A stretch of DNA of 64,000 bases from Halopenitus salinus (GTDB lineage: Archaea > Halobacteriota > Halobacteria > Halobacteriales > Haloferacaceae), in contig NZ_JBHSXL010000009.1 of the NCBI RefSeq assembly GCF_042662125.1, forward strand, positions 434,001-498,000, in the 5' to 3' direction. A program made the position numbers and the translations under genes. The notes beneath the pieces are model-generated. The model was given only the letters and a program-made list of their open reading frames with translations, had not been told where the DNA came from and made no database searches. Shown piece after piece: positions 49,484 through 56,903 of the stretch. Each line of letters begins with the position of its first letter. The stretch's first letter is position 1.

Positions 49484-49522
49484 CGTGCCGCTCGGGGGAG
49501 GGGGGACGTCGGGGGCGAACGA

Positions 49523-51104
49523 ATGAAGCTCTCGCTTCTCGGCGTCGGCAACGCCGGGACCCGGATCGTCGACCGGCTCGTCGAGGCCGAAGCCGAGACG
49601 GGCCGCGAGTTCACCGAGGGAAACGTCCTCGCGTTCGACACCTCGACGGTCGCGTTCGAGGAGACGACGACCATACCGGAGGACCGTCGGGTGCTGATCG
49701 GCGACACCCATCCCGAAGTCACGGAGCACCACCCGAACGGGGACGCCGATAGCGATGCCGACGGCGATCACGCGGGCCCCCCTGCGGACGCGGACGCCGA
49801 CGATTCCGCGTCCGTCGTCGATAGCGAGCGACCGGGCGTCGGCGGCGATCCGGACGTCGGCGCCGCGGTCGCGCGCGACGACCTCCCGGAGATCCGTCGC
49901 GCGCTCGACATGGTCGACGAGACGGAGGTCGACGCGACGCTGGTGGTCGCCGGGCTGGGCGGCGGCACCGGAAGCGGCGTTGGGAGCGTCCTCTTAGAGG
50001 AGCTTCAGTCGAGCTACGAGGAGCCGGTCTACGTCCTCGGCGTTCTGCCTGCCGAGACGGAATCGGACGAGCGCGCTCTGACCGCTGCCCGCGGAGTACG
50101 GACGATCGTGCCGCTCGCCGACGCCGTGATCCCGGTTGACAACGAGTCCTGGCGGGCGGGCGAGGCGCGGATCGACGACCGCTACGCGGCGATCAACGAC
50201 GAGATCGCGACCCGGATCCTCGCGCTGTTCGCGGCCGGCGAGCTGGAGCCCGACAATCCCTCCGAGATGCGGATCGATCCGACGGACGTCAGCCGGACGC
50301 TCGGCGTCGGCGGCCTCGCCGCAATCGGGCACGCCACCATCGAGATCGATTCCGGCCCGAACGGGCTCATCGGGCGGCTGCTGGCGCTTTTGGGCCTCCG
50401 CGAGGACGACCCCGACACGACGACCGACGCCGCGACGATCAAGCGGCTCGTGCGCCGCGCCCTCGAGTCCAAGCTGACGATGCCGTGTGACGTCTCCTCC
50501 AGCGATCGCGTCTTGCTCATCCTCTCGGGGCCGCCGGCGAAGATCTCCCGGAAGGGCTTCGAGACCGGACGGTACCTCCTCGAGGACGAGACCGGGACGG
50601 TCGAGGTGCTCGCCGGGGACGAGCCGCTTTCACGTGCCGACTCGATCACGGCGACGGTGCTTTTCGCGAACGTCACCGACGTCCCGCGGGTCGAAGAACT
50701 GCAGCGCCGCGGTCTCGCGAGCCGTGAGGAGGCGACCACCTCGGCGTCCGCCGCCGCGAAGGAAGTCGCCGCCTCGGCGGCCGCGGATCGGACGGACTCG
50801 TCCGGATCGCCGCCCGACGATCGGGGCTTCGAGTTCGGCGAGAACGGCGACGGTTCCGATCGCGGCGTGGCCATCGAGGACGCCGACGGCGGGATGGCAA
50901 CGAGCGTGTCCGACAGCGAGACGGCGCCGGCGGAGACCGGTGACGAGGCGGAGACTGGGGACGAGACGGAGACCGGTACCGAGACGGAGACTGGGGACGA
51001 GACGGAGACCGGTACCGAGACGGAGACTGGGGACGAGACGGAGACCGGTACCGAGACGGAGACNNNNNNNNNNNNNNNNNNNNNCGGAGACCGATCGGGA
51101 GTGA
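49523..51104 (+). CDS. cetZ: Second CetZ-like protein with acidic insert and repetitive acidic tail (crosses assembly gap)
   Basis: Related to the upstream CetZ: LGVGNAGTRIVD, RVLIGDTH, GLGGGTGSG (147-152 region), VLGVLPAE. Residues 64-104 are an acidic, Asp/Ala-rich insertion absent from the first CetZ, next to the nucleotide-binding loops. After about residue 395 comes a low-complexity tail with three perfect 36-bp repeats (12-residue acidic units). The sequence then has 21 N. Judged by repeat phase the true frame after the gap is TETDRE followed by TGA at 51102-51104, so the written gap length is wrong and the apparent fusion to the next gene is false. Function: polymerising or regulatory partner of CetZ is plausible. 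Confidence 0.75.
50951..51063 (+). repeat. Three perfect 36-bp coding repeats and a partial fourth
   Basis: Identical units at 50951-50986, 50987-51022 and 51023-51058, then GAGAC running into the N-run. Each encodes the 12-residue acidic unit ETGDETETGTET. Perfect DNA identity suggests recent expansion and explains why the assembly broke here. Confidence 0.95.
51064..51084. other. Assembly gap of 21 N inside the acidic repeat
   Basis: Unknown bases. The reading frame before the gap (ending in ACN) and the frame after it that continues the repeat (NCG GAG ACC GAT CGG GAG TGA) fit only if the true gap length leaves remainder 2 when divided by 3, so 21 is not the real length. Confidence 0.9.
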
Positions 51105-51175
51105 CGGCTCCGGCGGTTTCGAACGGCACTCGAGCCGAAACCTCGATGTCGCTCCGCGAGAACCGTCGAGGCGGG

Positions 51176-51550
51176 ATGCGGATCGCACTCATCGCACACG
51201 ACGACGAGAAGCCCGAGATGATCGCGTTCGCGAACGAACACGAGGAGATCCTCGCCGAACACGACCTCATCGCGACAGGAACAACGGGCGGCCGCCTGAA
51301 CGACGAGACGGATCTCGAAGTGACGCCGCTCGAGTCCGGGCCGCTCGGGGGCGATCTGATGATCGGTTCGGCGGTCGCCAACGACGCCTGCGACGCCGTC
51401 TTCTTCTTTCGCGATCCGATGACCGCACAGCCCCACGAGCCGGACATCACGGCGCTGCTCCGGATCTGTGACGTTCGAGACGTCCCGCTCGCGACCAACC
51501 GATCGAGCGCGACGGCCCTCCTTTGTGGACTCGACGCCGCCGTCGAGTAG
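51176..51550 (+). CDS. mgsA: Methylglyoxal synthase
   Basis: 124 residues from MRIALIAHDDEK. The motif ESGPLGGDLMIG carries D60, the expected catalytic Asp, and H87 in QPHEPD the conserved His. The enzyme converts dihydroxyacetone phosphate to methylglyoxal and phosphate, relieving phosphorylated-sugar stress. An upstream in-frame ATG at 51146 would add ten residues; the shorter start has a weak GAGG just before it. It sits 72 bp after the second CetZ gene, so it is likely in the same transcript. The apparent fusion with the CetZ-like frame is a gap artefact. Confidence 0.9.
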   Translation: MRIALIAHDDEKPEMIAFANEHEEILAEHDLIATGTTGGRLNDETDLEVTPLESGPLGGDLMIGSAVANDACDAVFFFRDPMTAQPHEPDITALLRICDVRDVPLATNRSSATALLCGLDAAVE

Positions 51551-51615
51551 CTCGAGCGATCGAATCGCAACGCCGCGACCACCATCACTATGGGCACCAC
51601 CGTCGATGTGCCCGC

Positions 51616-51798
51616 ATGGACGACCGAACCAGACTCTACGTGTCGGGGTTCATCGCCGCGACCATCGCGTACGTCACCACCGTCCTGGCCTTCGCCGGCC
51701 GGTTCGCGATCTTCGAGTGGATCGCGTTCGTGATCGCCTTCCTCGTCGTCTTCGTCGGGTTCGATCGGTTCGTCGTCTGGCTCGAGTCCCAGGAGTGA
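51616..51798 (+). CDS. Small two-helix membrane protein
   Basis: 60 residues from MDDRTRLYVSGFIAATIAY. Hydrophobic stretches (VSGFIAATIAYVTTVLAF and WIAFVIAFLVVFVGF) point to two membrane helices, with a short charged end (WLESQE). It follows mgsA after 65 bp on the same strand. The longer frame upstream is rich in Arg/His and was rejected. Conserved-looking but no family is recognised. Function unknown. Confidence 0.6.
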   Translation: MDDRTRLYVSGFIAATIAYVTTVLAFAGRFAIFEWIAFVIAFLVVFVGFDRFVVWLESQE

Positions 51799-51877
51799 TG
51801 GGCGGTCGAGCCATCAAAACGGCTTCACGGGAGGAGGAGTTCACGGTCGGAGGGATCCGCGGTCACGGGGATCCTAC

Positions 51878-52912
51878 TCAGAGGAATCCCGAGATGCCGA
51901 GCGCCTCGAGGATCGGAACGCCGGCGACGAGCGAGCCGAGGACGTACCCGCCGATCGCGCCGCCGTTCAAAAGCGGCAGGCCGGCGTGTGCGCGCCCGCG
52001 CATCACCCATCGGAGCAACACGAACAGCCCGGCGAAGATCCCGACCATCGCGAGGAGCGCCGGGAGGTTGAGCCCGACGATCGGAACCCCGAGATCGGGC
52101 GCCGGCGAGAAGGTCGCCGCGCTCGCGACCAGCACGGTCGGAATGACGGCGTCGCCGAGGCCGATGAAGAACGCATCGCGCTCGTCGTCGTTTTCGTGGT
52201 CTCCGTCGCCTTCGTCCGCGGCGCTTCCGTCGACGTCGTTCGAGCCGTCGACGTCGGCGGCACCGCTTTCGTCCCCGTTGTCGACTCCGTCCTCACTTCC
52301 GTCGCCGTCCTCACTCCCGTCACCGTCCTCGTCCGCCTCCGCGAGGAACGAGTAGGAGAGCGAGAGCGGGATCACGAGAACGACCGGGATCCGAAGGTCC
52401 ATGACTCCCTCGGCGAGCGAGAGCATGTGCTCGGTCCCGTAGACGGAGATCGCATCGTAGACCGCGAGGAAGCCCAACAACACGAGCGCCGGGAGGATCC
52501 CGAAGGAGATGCCGAACAGGCCGGCCGCGCCGGCCCCCATCAGCACGCCCGCGGCGTCGATCACGTACCACTCCGGGTACACGAGGAGCGCGATCGACAC
52601 GGCCGCGGAGGGAACGACGGCGAGGACCGGATCGAAGAGCGCGGAGAAGACGTACCACGCCAACAGCCCGGCCGTCCCGACGATCACGTACCGGACCGCT
52701 CGGTCCAGATCGTAGCGGAACGCGGCGAGCATGAACCCGGTCGCGACCAGGATGGCGGCGAAGTACGCGAGGCTGTTCGTCGGGTCCTGGGGGTCCTCGA
52801 CCGGCTGGTAGCCGCTCTCGACGAACTCCGGGACGAGCGCGAGCGCCCCGAGCTGGACGATCAAGAAGAGGGCGGCGGCGAACGCGACGCCGCGGTACTC
52901 GCGGGGGATCAT
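51878..52912 (-). CDS. Presenilin-like intramembrane aspartyl protease (PSH)
   Basis: 344 residues with about nine hydrophobic helices. The two catalytic Asp of presenilin/signal peptide peptidase family enzymes are visible: Y152-D153 in VYDAISVYGTEHM and D254 in GLGD. The third PAL-like motif reads PLLNGG, so Pro is kept but not Ala-Leu. Between the two catalytic parts is a loop of about 55 residues (191-246) full of Asp/Glu/Gly, longer than in many archaeal PSH. The start overlaps the GAR1 stop by an ATGA. Confidence 0.82.
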   Translation of the reverse strand: MIPREYRGVAFAAALFLIVQLGALALVPEFVESGYQPVEDPQDPTNSLAYFAAILVATGFMLAAFRYDLDRAVRYVIVGTAGLLAWYVFSALFDPVLAVVPSAAVSIALLVYPEWYVIDAAGVLMGAGAAGLFGISFGILPALVLLGFLAVYDAISVYGTEHMLSLAEGVMDLRIPVVLVIPLSLSYSFLAEADEDGDGSEDGDGSEDGVDNGDESGAADVDGSNDVDGSAADEGDGDHENDDERDAFFIGLGDAVIPTVLVASAATFSPAPDLGVPIVGLNLPALLAMVGIFAGLFVLLRWVMRGRAHAGLPLLNGGAIGGYVLGSLVAGVPILEALGISGFL

Positions 52913-53139
52913 CGCGCGTAGAGCTTGCCCCCGAGGAGGTCGGCCAGCGTGACCCCGTCGTTCGGCGTCACCGCGACGTAGGGGCGGTCGACCGGGCCGA
53001 ACACGTCGACCACGCGGCCCACGGTCGAGAGCGACTCGTCCACGACCGTCTCGCCGATCCCGGGCGGATCCTCGCCCGTCGATCCGCGAGCGATCGCGAG
53101 CCCCTGTGCCGTTCGCACGACGTCGCCGACGCGTTTCAC
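52909..53139 (-). CDS. gar1: H/ACA RNA-protein component GAR1
   Basis: 76 residues starting MKRVGDVVRTAQGLAIARG. The pattern GETVVDESLSTVGRVVDVFGPVDRPYVAVTP is the conserved beta-barrel of GAR1/Naf1. With Cbf5, Nop10 and L7Ae it forms the H/ACA pseudouridylation RNP. Stop and start overlap with both neighbours (ATGA with the PSH gene and with SRP19), so the three are translated in step. Confidence 0.9.
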   Translation of the reverse strand: MKRVGDVVRTAQGLAIARGSTGEDPPGIGETVVDESLSTVGRVVDVFGPVDRPYVAVTPNDGVTLADLLGGKLYAR

Positions 53140-53420
53140 GAGTCGTCCCTGAGGAGGCCGACGTAGGCAGCGACGGCCTGCACGAGGTCGTTCTTCGTCG
53201 TGTCCTCCGTGCCTCGCACGAGGACGCGCCCACGTGCTTCGTGTTCGCGGGAGTAGCTCGCGTCCCGTTCGATCACGGCGTCGTAGCCGACCTGCTGGAC
53301 CGCCTCGGCGATCTCGTCGACGGTCGGATCCGGAAGCGCCTGATCGCCCGCGACGCGCCGACCCGCTGACCGAGACAGATCGGCGTCGAGATAGGCGGGA
53401 TAGATGACGTTCTCGACCAT
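53136..53420 (-). CDS. srp19: Signal recognition particle protein SRP19
   Basis: 94 residues from MVENVIYPAYLDADLSRSAG. The pattern AYLDADLSRSAGRRV and PTVDEIAEAVQQVGYDAVIERDASYSREHEARGRVLV is the SRP19 alpha/beta fold. It binds helix 6/8 of the SRP RNA to help SRP54 assemble. A longer frame to 53570 is low-complexity and was rejected. Its stop overlaps the GAR1 start by ATGA. It is the first gene of a three-gene operon. Confidence 0.93.
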   Translation of the reverse strand: MVENVIYPAYLDADLSRSAGRRVAGDQALPDPTVDEIAEAVQQVGYDAVIERDASYSREHEARGRVLVRGTEDTTKNDLVQAVAAYVGLLRDDS

Positions 53421-53546
53421 ACCGATCCGCCGTCCCCGGGCCGTAAGGTCGTTTCGACTGGCGGGAGCGCCCCCGACGTCGCTCTCGAGACGTCGTGGGA
53501 CGTGCTCGCGGGACCGGCGCGGCGGTCGCCGATCACGCCGCCGCCC

Positions 53547-53574
53547 AATTGCACCGGCCCCCCATTGCACCGGC
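53547..53574. repeat. Short direct repeat in the SRP19 upstream region
   Basis: ATTGCACCGGC occurs at 53548-53558 and 53564-53574 (16 bp spacing). The 204-bp region 53421-53624 shows no gene. I see no structure that would indicate an SRP RNA gene here. Confidence 0.6.
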
Positions 53575-53624
53575 TCCCGGTCGGCGCCCTGCCCGCCGTT
53601 CAGCGTAGGGAGTATCGACGTCGC

Positions 53625-53795
53625 TCAGCGTACCGCATCAGCGATCCGGGAGAGATACGGGTTGATCCGATCGAAGGCGATCAGGTAGACCCCGATGAGG
53701 ATCCCGATCAACCCCAGCGGAAACGCCCCGGTCACGGTGGCGATGAACACGATGAGTCCCACGATCCTGACGATCTTGGCCGTTCGCTCGTTCAT
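53625..53795 (-). CDS. Small two-helix membrane protein
   Basis: 56 residues from MNERTAKIVRIVGLIVFI. Two hydrophobic stretches (IVRIVGLIVFIATVTG and LGLIGILIGVYLIAF) surround a short loop, ending NPYLSRIADAVR. A minus-strand TATA-like CTTTTAATT (about 53829-53837) lies 33-42 bp upstream. It resembles small DUF2892-type membrane proteins, but I would not insist. Function unknown. Confidence 0.6.
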   Translation of the reverse strand: MNERTAKIVRIVGLIVFIATVTGAFPLGLIGILIGVYLIAFDRINPYLSRIADAVR

Positions 53796-54100
53796 ACTTG
53801 TCCCCCGTGCGACAGACTCGCGTGATCGCAATTAAAAGTTGTCCGCAAGGTGGTGCGAGGCGGTGACGGCGCTCTCCTCGCTCTCTGACGTGAGACGGTT
53901 CCACGACCGGATTCCGTGGGAGTGACGACCCGTCACTCGCCCTACTCGTGATCTCCGGCCTTCGATCGGAGCCGTTCGATCGAAGACGTCGTTCGAACGG
54001 TCAACGATCGCGGATCCATTCACGGAACGATCGCTCGCGAGACGACGACAGGAGTTTGACCCTTCCAAAAACCTTAAACGGTCGCGGGATACCGTCGTGC
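53796..54100. other. 305-bp divergent intergenic region
   Basis: No gene visible. It holds A/T-rich promoter elements for both sides: CAATTAAAAG (about 53828) for the minus-strand small protein and AACCTTAAAC (about 54070) for the plus-strand membrane protein at 54101. The middle is ordinary GC-rich sequence with no obvious repeat. Confidence 0.6.
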
Positions 54101-54631
54101 ATGAACCCTCCGCTCGCTGCGACCCTCGCGTTCGAACCGTCACTTTCGACCGTCCTCGTCCCCGAACTCGCCCAGGTGACACAGCCGGGAGCGCCACAAC
54201 CGGGAGCGAACGTGTCGCTCATCGGGAGCGTCCTCGGATCCGTGCTCCTCACCGTGGTCATCGGCGGCGGACTGCTCGCGTTCGCGCCCGACTACGTCGA
54301 TCGAACCACGGGACGGATCCTCGACGATCCGGGAGAAACCGTCCTCTACGGGCTCGGGATCGGCATTGTGCTGGTGATCGGCATGGTCGTGTTGTTCATC
54401 ACCGTCTTCGGGATCGTTCTCGCGATCCCGTTGATCCTGGCTACGATCGTCGCGAGCGAGCTCGGATATCTCGCCGCCGGCAGGGCCGTCACCGACGAGT
54501 GGGGTCCCGCATTGCTCGTCGCGATGGGCGTGTCCGCGATCGTCGGTGCCGTCCCGATCCTCGGTGCGGTCGTCGGACTGGTTCTCAGTAGCTTCGGGAT
54601 CGGGGCTGCGTACCTCGATCTCACTCGGTAG
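54101..54631 (+). CDS. Membrane protein, unknown function
   Basis: 176 residues from MNPPLAATLAFEPSL. Four hydrophobic regions (VLGSVLLTVVIGGGLLAF, LYGLGIGIVLVIGMVVLFITVFGIVLAIPLILATIVA, and two more near the end) suggest an integral membrane protein. An amphipathic segment (YVDRTTGRILDDPGE) lies between the first two. It resembles bactofilin-adjacent/DUF-type polymer export proteins only vaguely; no family is assigned. It is convergent with btuF (3 bp between stops). A TATA-like CCTTAAAC (about 54071) fits this start. Confidence 0.6.
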   Translation: MNPPLAATLAFEPSLSTVLVPELAQVTQPGAPQPGANVSLIGSVLGSVLLTVVIGGGLLAFAPDYVDRTTGRILDDPGETVLYGLGIGIVLVIGMVVLFITVFGIVLAIPLILATIVASELGYLAAGRAVTDEWGPALLVAMGVSAIVGAVPILGAVVGLVLSSFGIGAAYLDLTR

Positions 54632-54634
54632 CCG

Positions 54635-55741
54635 TCACCGATCGAGCCGCCGCGAGAACAGCGCCGTCGCGACGATCGCGACCGCCGCGATGGCGATCCC
54701 GAACCCGGGTGTGTCGTCCGTGGTCGGATCCGAGGTCCCCTCCTCGGTTGCCGGCGCCGAGGTTCCTCCCTCGGTTGCCGTATCCGAGGTCGTTCCGTCC
54801 GGAGTCGCCTCGACGGTCGACCCCGAACTCGGAGCCGAATCCGCTCGCAGCTGCTCGGAGACGTTCTCCACCGTGTAGACCACGCTTCGCGGCGCGGGCT
54901 GGTTGACCCACTGGACGGGGACGTAGATCGTGTTGTTCTCGCGACCCGCGGTGGTGCTCGCGTAGGGTTCCTCGGCGTGAATATCCGAGTCCCGGTCCGT
55001 GATGAGGATGTACTCCGGGTCCATCTCTAAGACGACCTCCGCGCTCAACTGGGGGTAGCCTGTGTGGTTCTCGGCCGCGACGTTTCTGGCGCCGGCCGTG
55101 GTCAGCATCTCGTCGATGAAGGTGTCGCCGGCGGCGACGTAGCCGCTGCCGAGCGGATAGAGGATGGTGGGTCGCTCGTCGTCGTCGTCGACCGAGACCC
55201 GGGCCGTCTCCACGCTCTCGTTCATCCAGGCGTTCGTCTCGGCGGCCCCCTCGCAGTTGCCGGTGAGCCTGCCGATCGTCGTCGTCTTCGCCGCGACGTC
55301 CTCGATCGAGTGTGCACGCGGGAGGTGGAAGACGGGGAGGCCGGCATCGCGCATCCCCGCCAGCTGTTCCGTGTCGGTCGAGTTCGGGACCAACACGAGG
55401 TCGGGCTCGGTGCCGGCGACCTCCTCGATGCTCACCCCGAACTCCGAGGAGACGGGGGTCCGCTCGTCCGCACCCTCGAGGTAGGAGGCGTACCGCGTCA
55501 CGCCGACGACCTGCGAGCGCCCGCCGATCTCCCACATGGTCTGGGCGGCCGAGGGATTCGTCGTCGTCACGCGCTCTGGGCGCTCCTCGAGGCGAAGCGT
55601 CTCGCCCGAGGCGTCGGTGAGTTCGACCGGGAACGCACAATCGCTCGCTCCTGACTCCGCGGCGGCGACCGGCGCGGCCGCCGCGGGGAGGAGCAACGTC
55701 GCGACGAGGACCACGGTCACCGCGGTTCGTGTTCGCATCAT
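54635..55741 (-). CDS. btuF: Cobalamin/iron-complex ABC transporter substrate-binding protein with PGF-CTERM tail
   Basis: 368 residues. An N-terminal signal peptide (MMRTRTAVTVVLVATLLLP) is followed by a type III binding-protein fold: LRLEERPERVTTTNPSAAQ, GVTRYASYLEG, TEPDLVLVPNSTD, AGLPVFHLPRAHSIEDV. A Thr/Ser/Glu-rich linker leads to the C-terminal PGF-CTERM signal TPGFGIAIAAVAIVAT followed by RR, which is processed by archaeosortase A and lipid-anchored. The ligand could be B12 or an iron complex; the FecCD permease family takes both. Divergent from btuC; the two share one palindromic TATA. A second start 3 bp in (55738) is possible. Confidence 0.82.
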   Translation of the reverse strand: MMRTRTAVTVVLVATLLLPAAAAPVAAAESGASDCAFPVELTDASGETLRLEERPERVTTTNPSAAQTMWEIGGRSQVVGVTRYASYLEGADERTPVSSEFGVSIEEVAGTEPDLVLVPNSTDTEQLAGMRDAGLPVFHLPRAHSIEDVAAKTTTIGRLTGNCEGAAETNAWMNESVETARVSVDDDDERPTILYPLGSGYVAAGDTFIDEMLTTAGARNVAAENHTGYPQLSAEVVLEMDPEYILITDRDSDIHAEEPYASTTAGRENNTIYVPVQWVNQPAPRSVVYTVENVSEQLRADSAPSSGSTVEATPDGTTSDTATEGGTSAPATEEGTSDPTTDDTPGFGIAIAAVAIVATALFSRRLDR

Positions 55742-55763
55742 CCCTTCCTCACCGTCAGTCCAA

Positions 55764-55773
55764 TAAATATTTA
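55764..55773. promoter_or_regulatory. Palindromic TATA shared by btuF and btuC
   Basis: TAAATATTTA is a perfect 10-bp palindrome. It is centred 27 bp from the btuF start (minus strand, 55741) and about 31 bp from the btuC GTG (plus strand, 55800). The whole intergenic region is only 58 bp, so this one element is likely the TATA box in both directions. Confidence 0.6.
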
Positions 55774-55799
55774 GCTACTGCAAGCCGGTTTGTGACACC

Positions 55800-56903
55800 G
55801 TGCGACGGACCCGAACCGCGACGTGGTGTCTGGGCCTGACGACGCTCCTGGCGGCCGTCGTGGCCGCGAGCGCGGCGCTCGGCCCGGTTCGGGTCCCCCC
55901 GACGGCGGTCGCGAAGGTGCTTTTGGACGCGCTCGTCGTTCCGGTCGGCGCGGAGTTCGGACTGCGGTCGATGCCCGGCCCGCTCTTCGTCCCGGCCGTC
56001 GAGCTGCGGTACGTCTCGCCCTTCTCCTATCCGGTCTCGGACCTCCACCGACAGATCGTCGTCGCGATCCGGCTGCCGCGGATCCTGCTCGCGGCGATCG
56101 TCGGGTTCGCGCTCGCGGCCGCCGGCACCGTGATGCAGGGGTTCTTCCGGAACCCCATGGCCGATCCATCGATCATCGGCGTCTCCTCGGGCGCCGCGGT
56201 CGGCGCGGTCGCGTTCATCGTGGCGCCGCTCGCGTTTCCGACGTGGCTCCGATGGCTCGGCCTTCAGGGGATGGCCTTTCTCGGCGCCCTCGTCGCTGCC
56301 TTCGGCGTGTACGCGATCGCAACGAGGAACGGACGGACGCCGGTTTCGACCCTGCTTTTGGCCGGCGTGGCCGTCCAGACGTTTCTCGGCGCCGTCATCT
56401 CCTACCTCCAGTTGCGGGCCGAAGAGAGCCTGCGCGAGGTCGTCGGCTGGCTGATGGGCCACCTCGCGGGCGCGAACTGGGCGGAGGTACACGTGACGCT
56501 TCTCGTCGTTCCCGTCCTGTTCGCGGTGCTTTTGGCCTACGCGCGCGATCTGAACGTCCTGCTTCTCGGCGAGGAGGAAGCGCGGGGGCTCGGGATCGAG
56601 GTCGAGCGGACGAAGCGCGTCCTGCTCGGCGTCTCCTCGCTCATCACCGCCGCGGGCGTGGCGGTCACCGGCGTGATCGGCTTCGTCGGCCTGATCGTCC
56701 CCCACATGCTTCGCCTCGTCGTCGGACCGGACCACCGGATCCTGCTTCCCACTGCGGCGCTCGCCGGCGCGTCGTTCCTGGTGATCGCCGATACGGCCGC
56801 CCGACTCGCCAGCGCGGAGCTGCCGGTCGGAGTGGTCACCGCGGCCGTCGGCGCGCCGTTCTTCCTGTTTCTGCTTCGGCGCCGGGAGGTGCACGATCTG
56901 TGA
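55800..56903 (+). CDS. btuC: Cobalamin/iron-complex ABC transporter permease (FecCD family)
   Basis: 367 residues from a GTG start. About ten hydrophobic helices and family motifs: RLPRILLAAIVGFALAAAG, QGFFRNPMADPSIIGVSSGA, GWLMGHL, LGEEEARGLGI and GFVGLIVPHMLRLVVGPDHR. The last contains the coupling helix (LIVPHMLR) that docks to the ATPase. It overlaps the btuD GTG start by four bases (56900-56903). It would form the transmembrane channel with BtuD. Confidence 0.9.
   Translation: MRRTRTATWCLGLTTLLAAVVAASAALGPVRVPPTAVAKVLLDALVVPVGAEFGLRSMPGPLFVPAVELRYVSPFSYPVSDLHRQIVVAIRLPRILLAAIVGFALAAAGTVMQGFFRNPMADPSIIGVSSGAAVGAVAFIVAPLAFPTWLRWLGLQGMAFLGALVAAFGVYAIATRNGRTPVSTLLLAGVAVQTFLGAVISYLQLRAEESLREVVGWLMGHLAGANWAEVHVTLLVVPVLFAVLLAYARDLNVLLLGEEEARGLGIEVERTKRVLLGVSSLITAAGVAVTGVIGFVGLIVPHMLRLVVGPDHRILLPTAALAGASFLVIADTAARLASAELPVGVVTAAVGAPFFLFLLRRREVHDL

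Noticed and set aside
50951..51063. 36-bp repeats considered as CRISPR repeats
   Set aside because: Units abut with no spacers and encode an acidic protein tail.
49523..51550. One long ORF fusing the CetZ-like protein to methylglyoxal synthase
   Set aside because: It exists only because 21 N keep the frame. The repeat phase after the gap gives a stop at 51102-51104, and mgsA has its own start.
53421..53624. Region upstream of SRP19 considered as an SRP RNA gene
   Set aside because: Too short for haloarchaeal SRP RNA and no matching stem structure; only an 11-bp direct repeat is visible.
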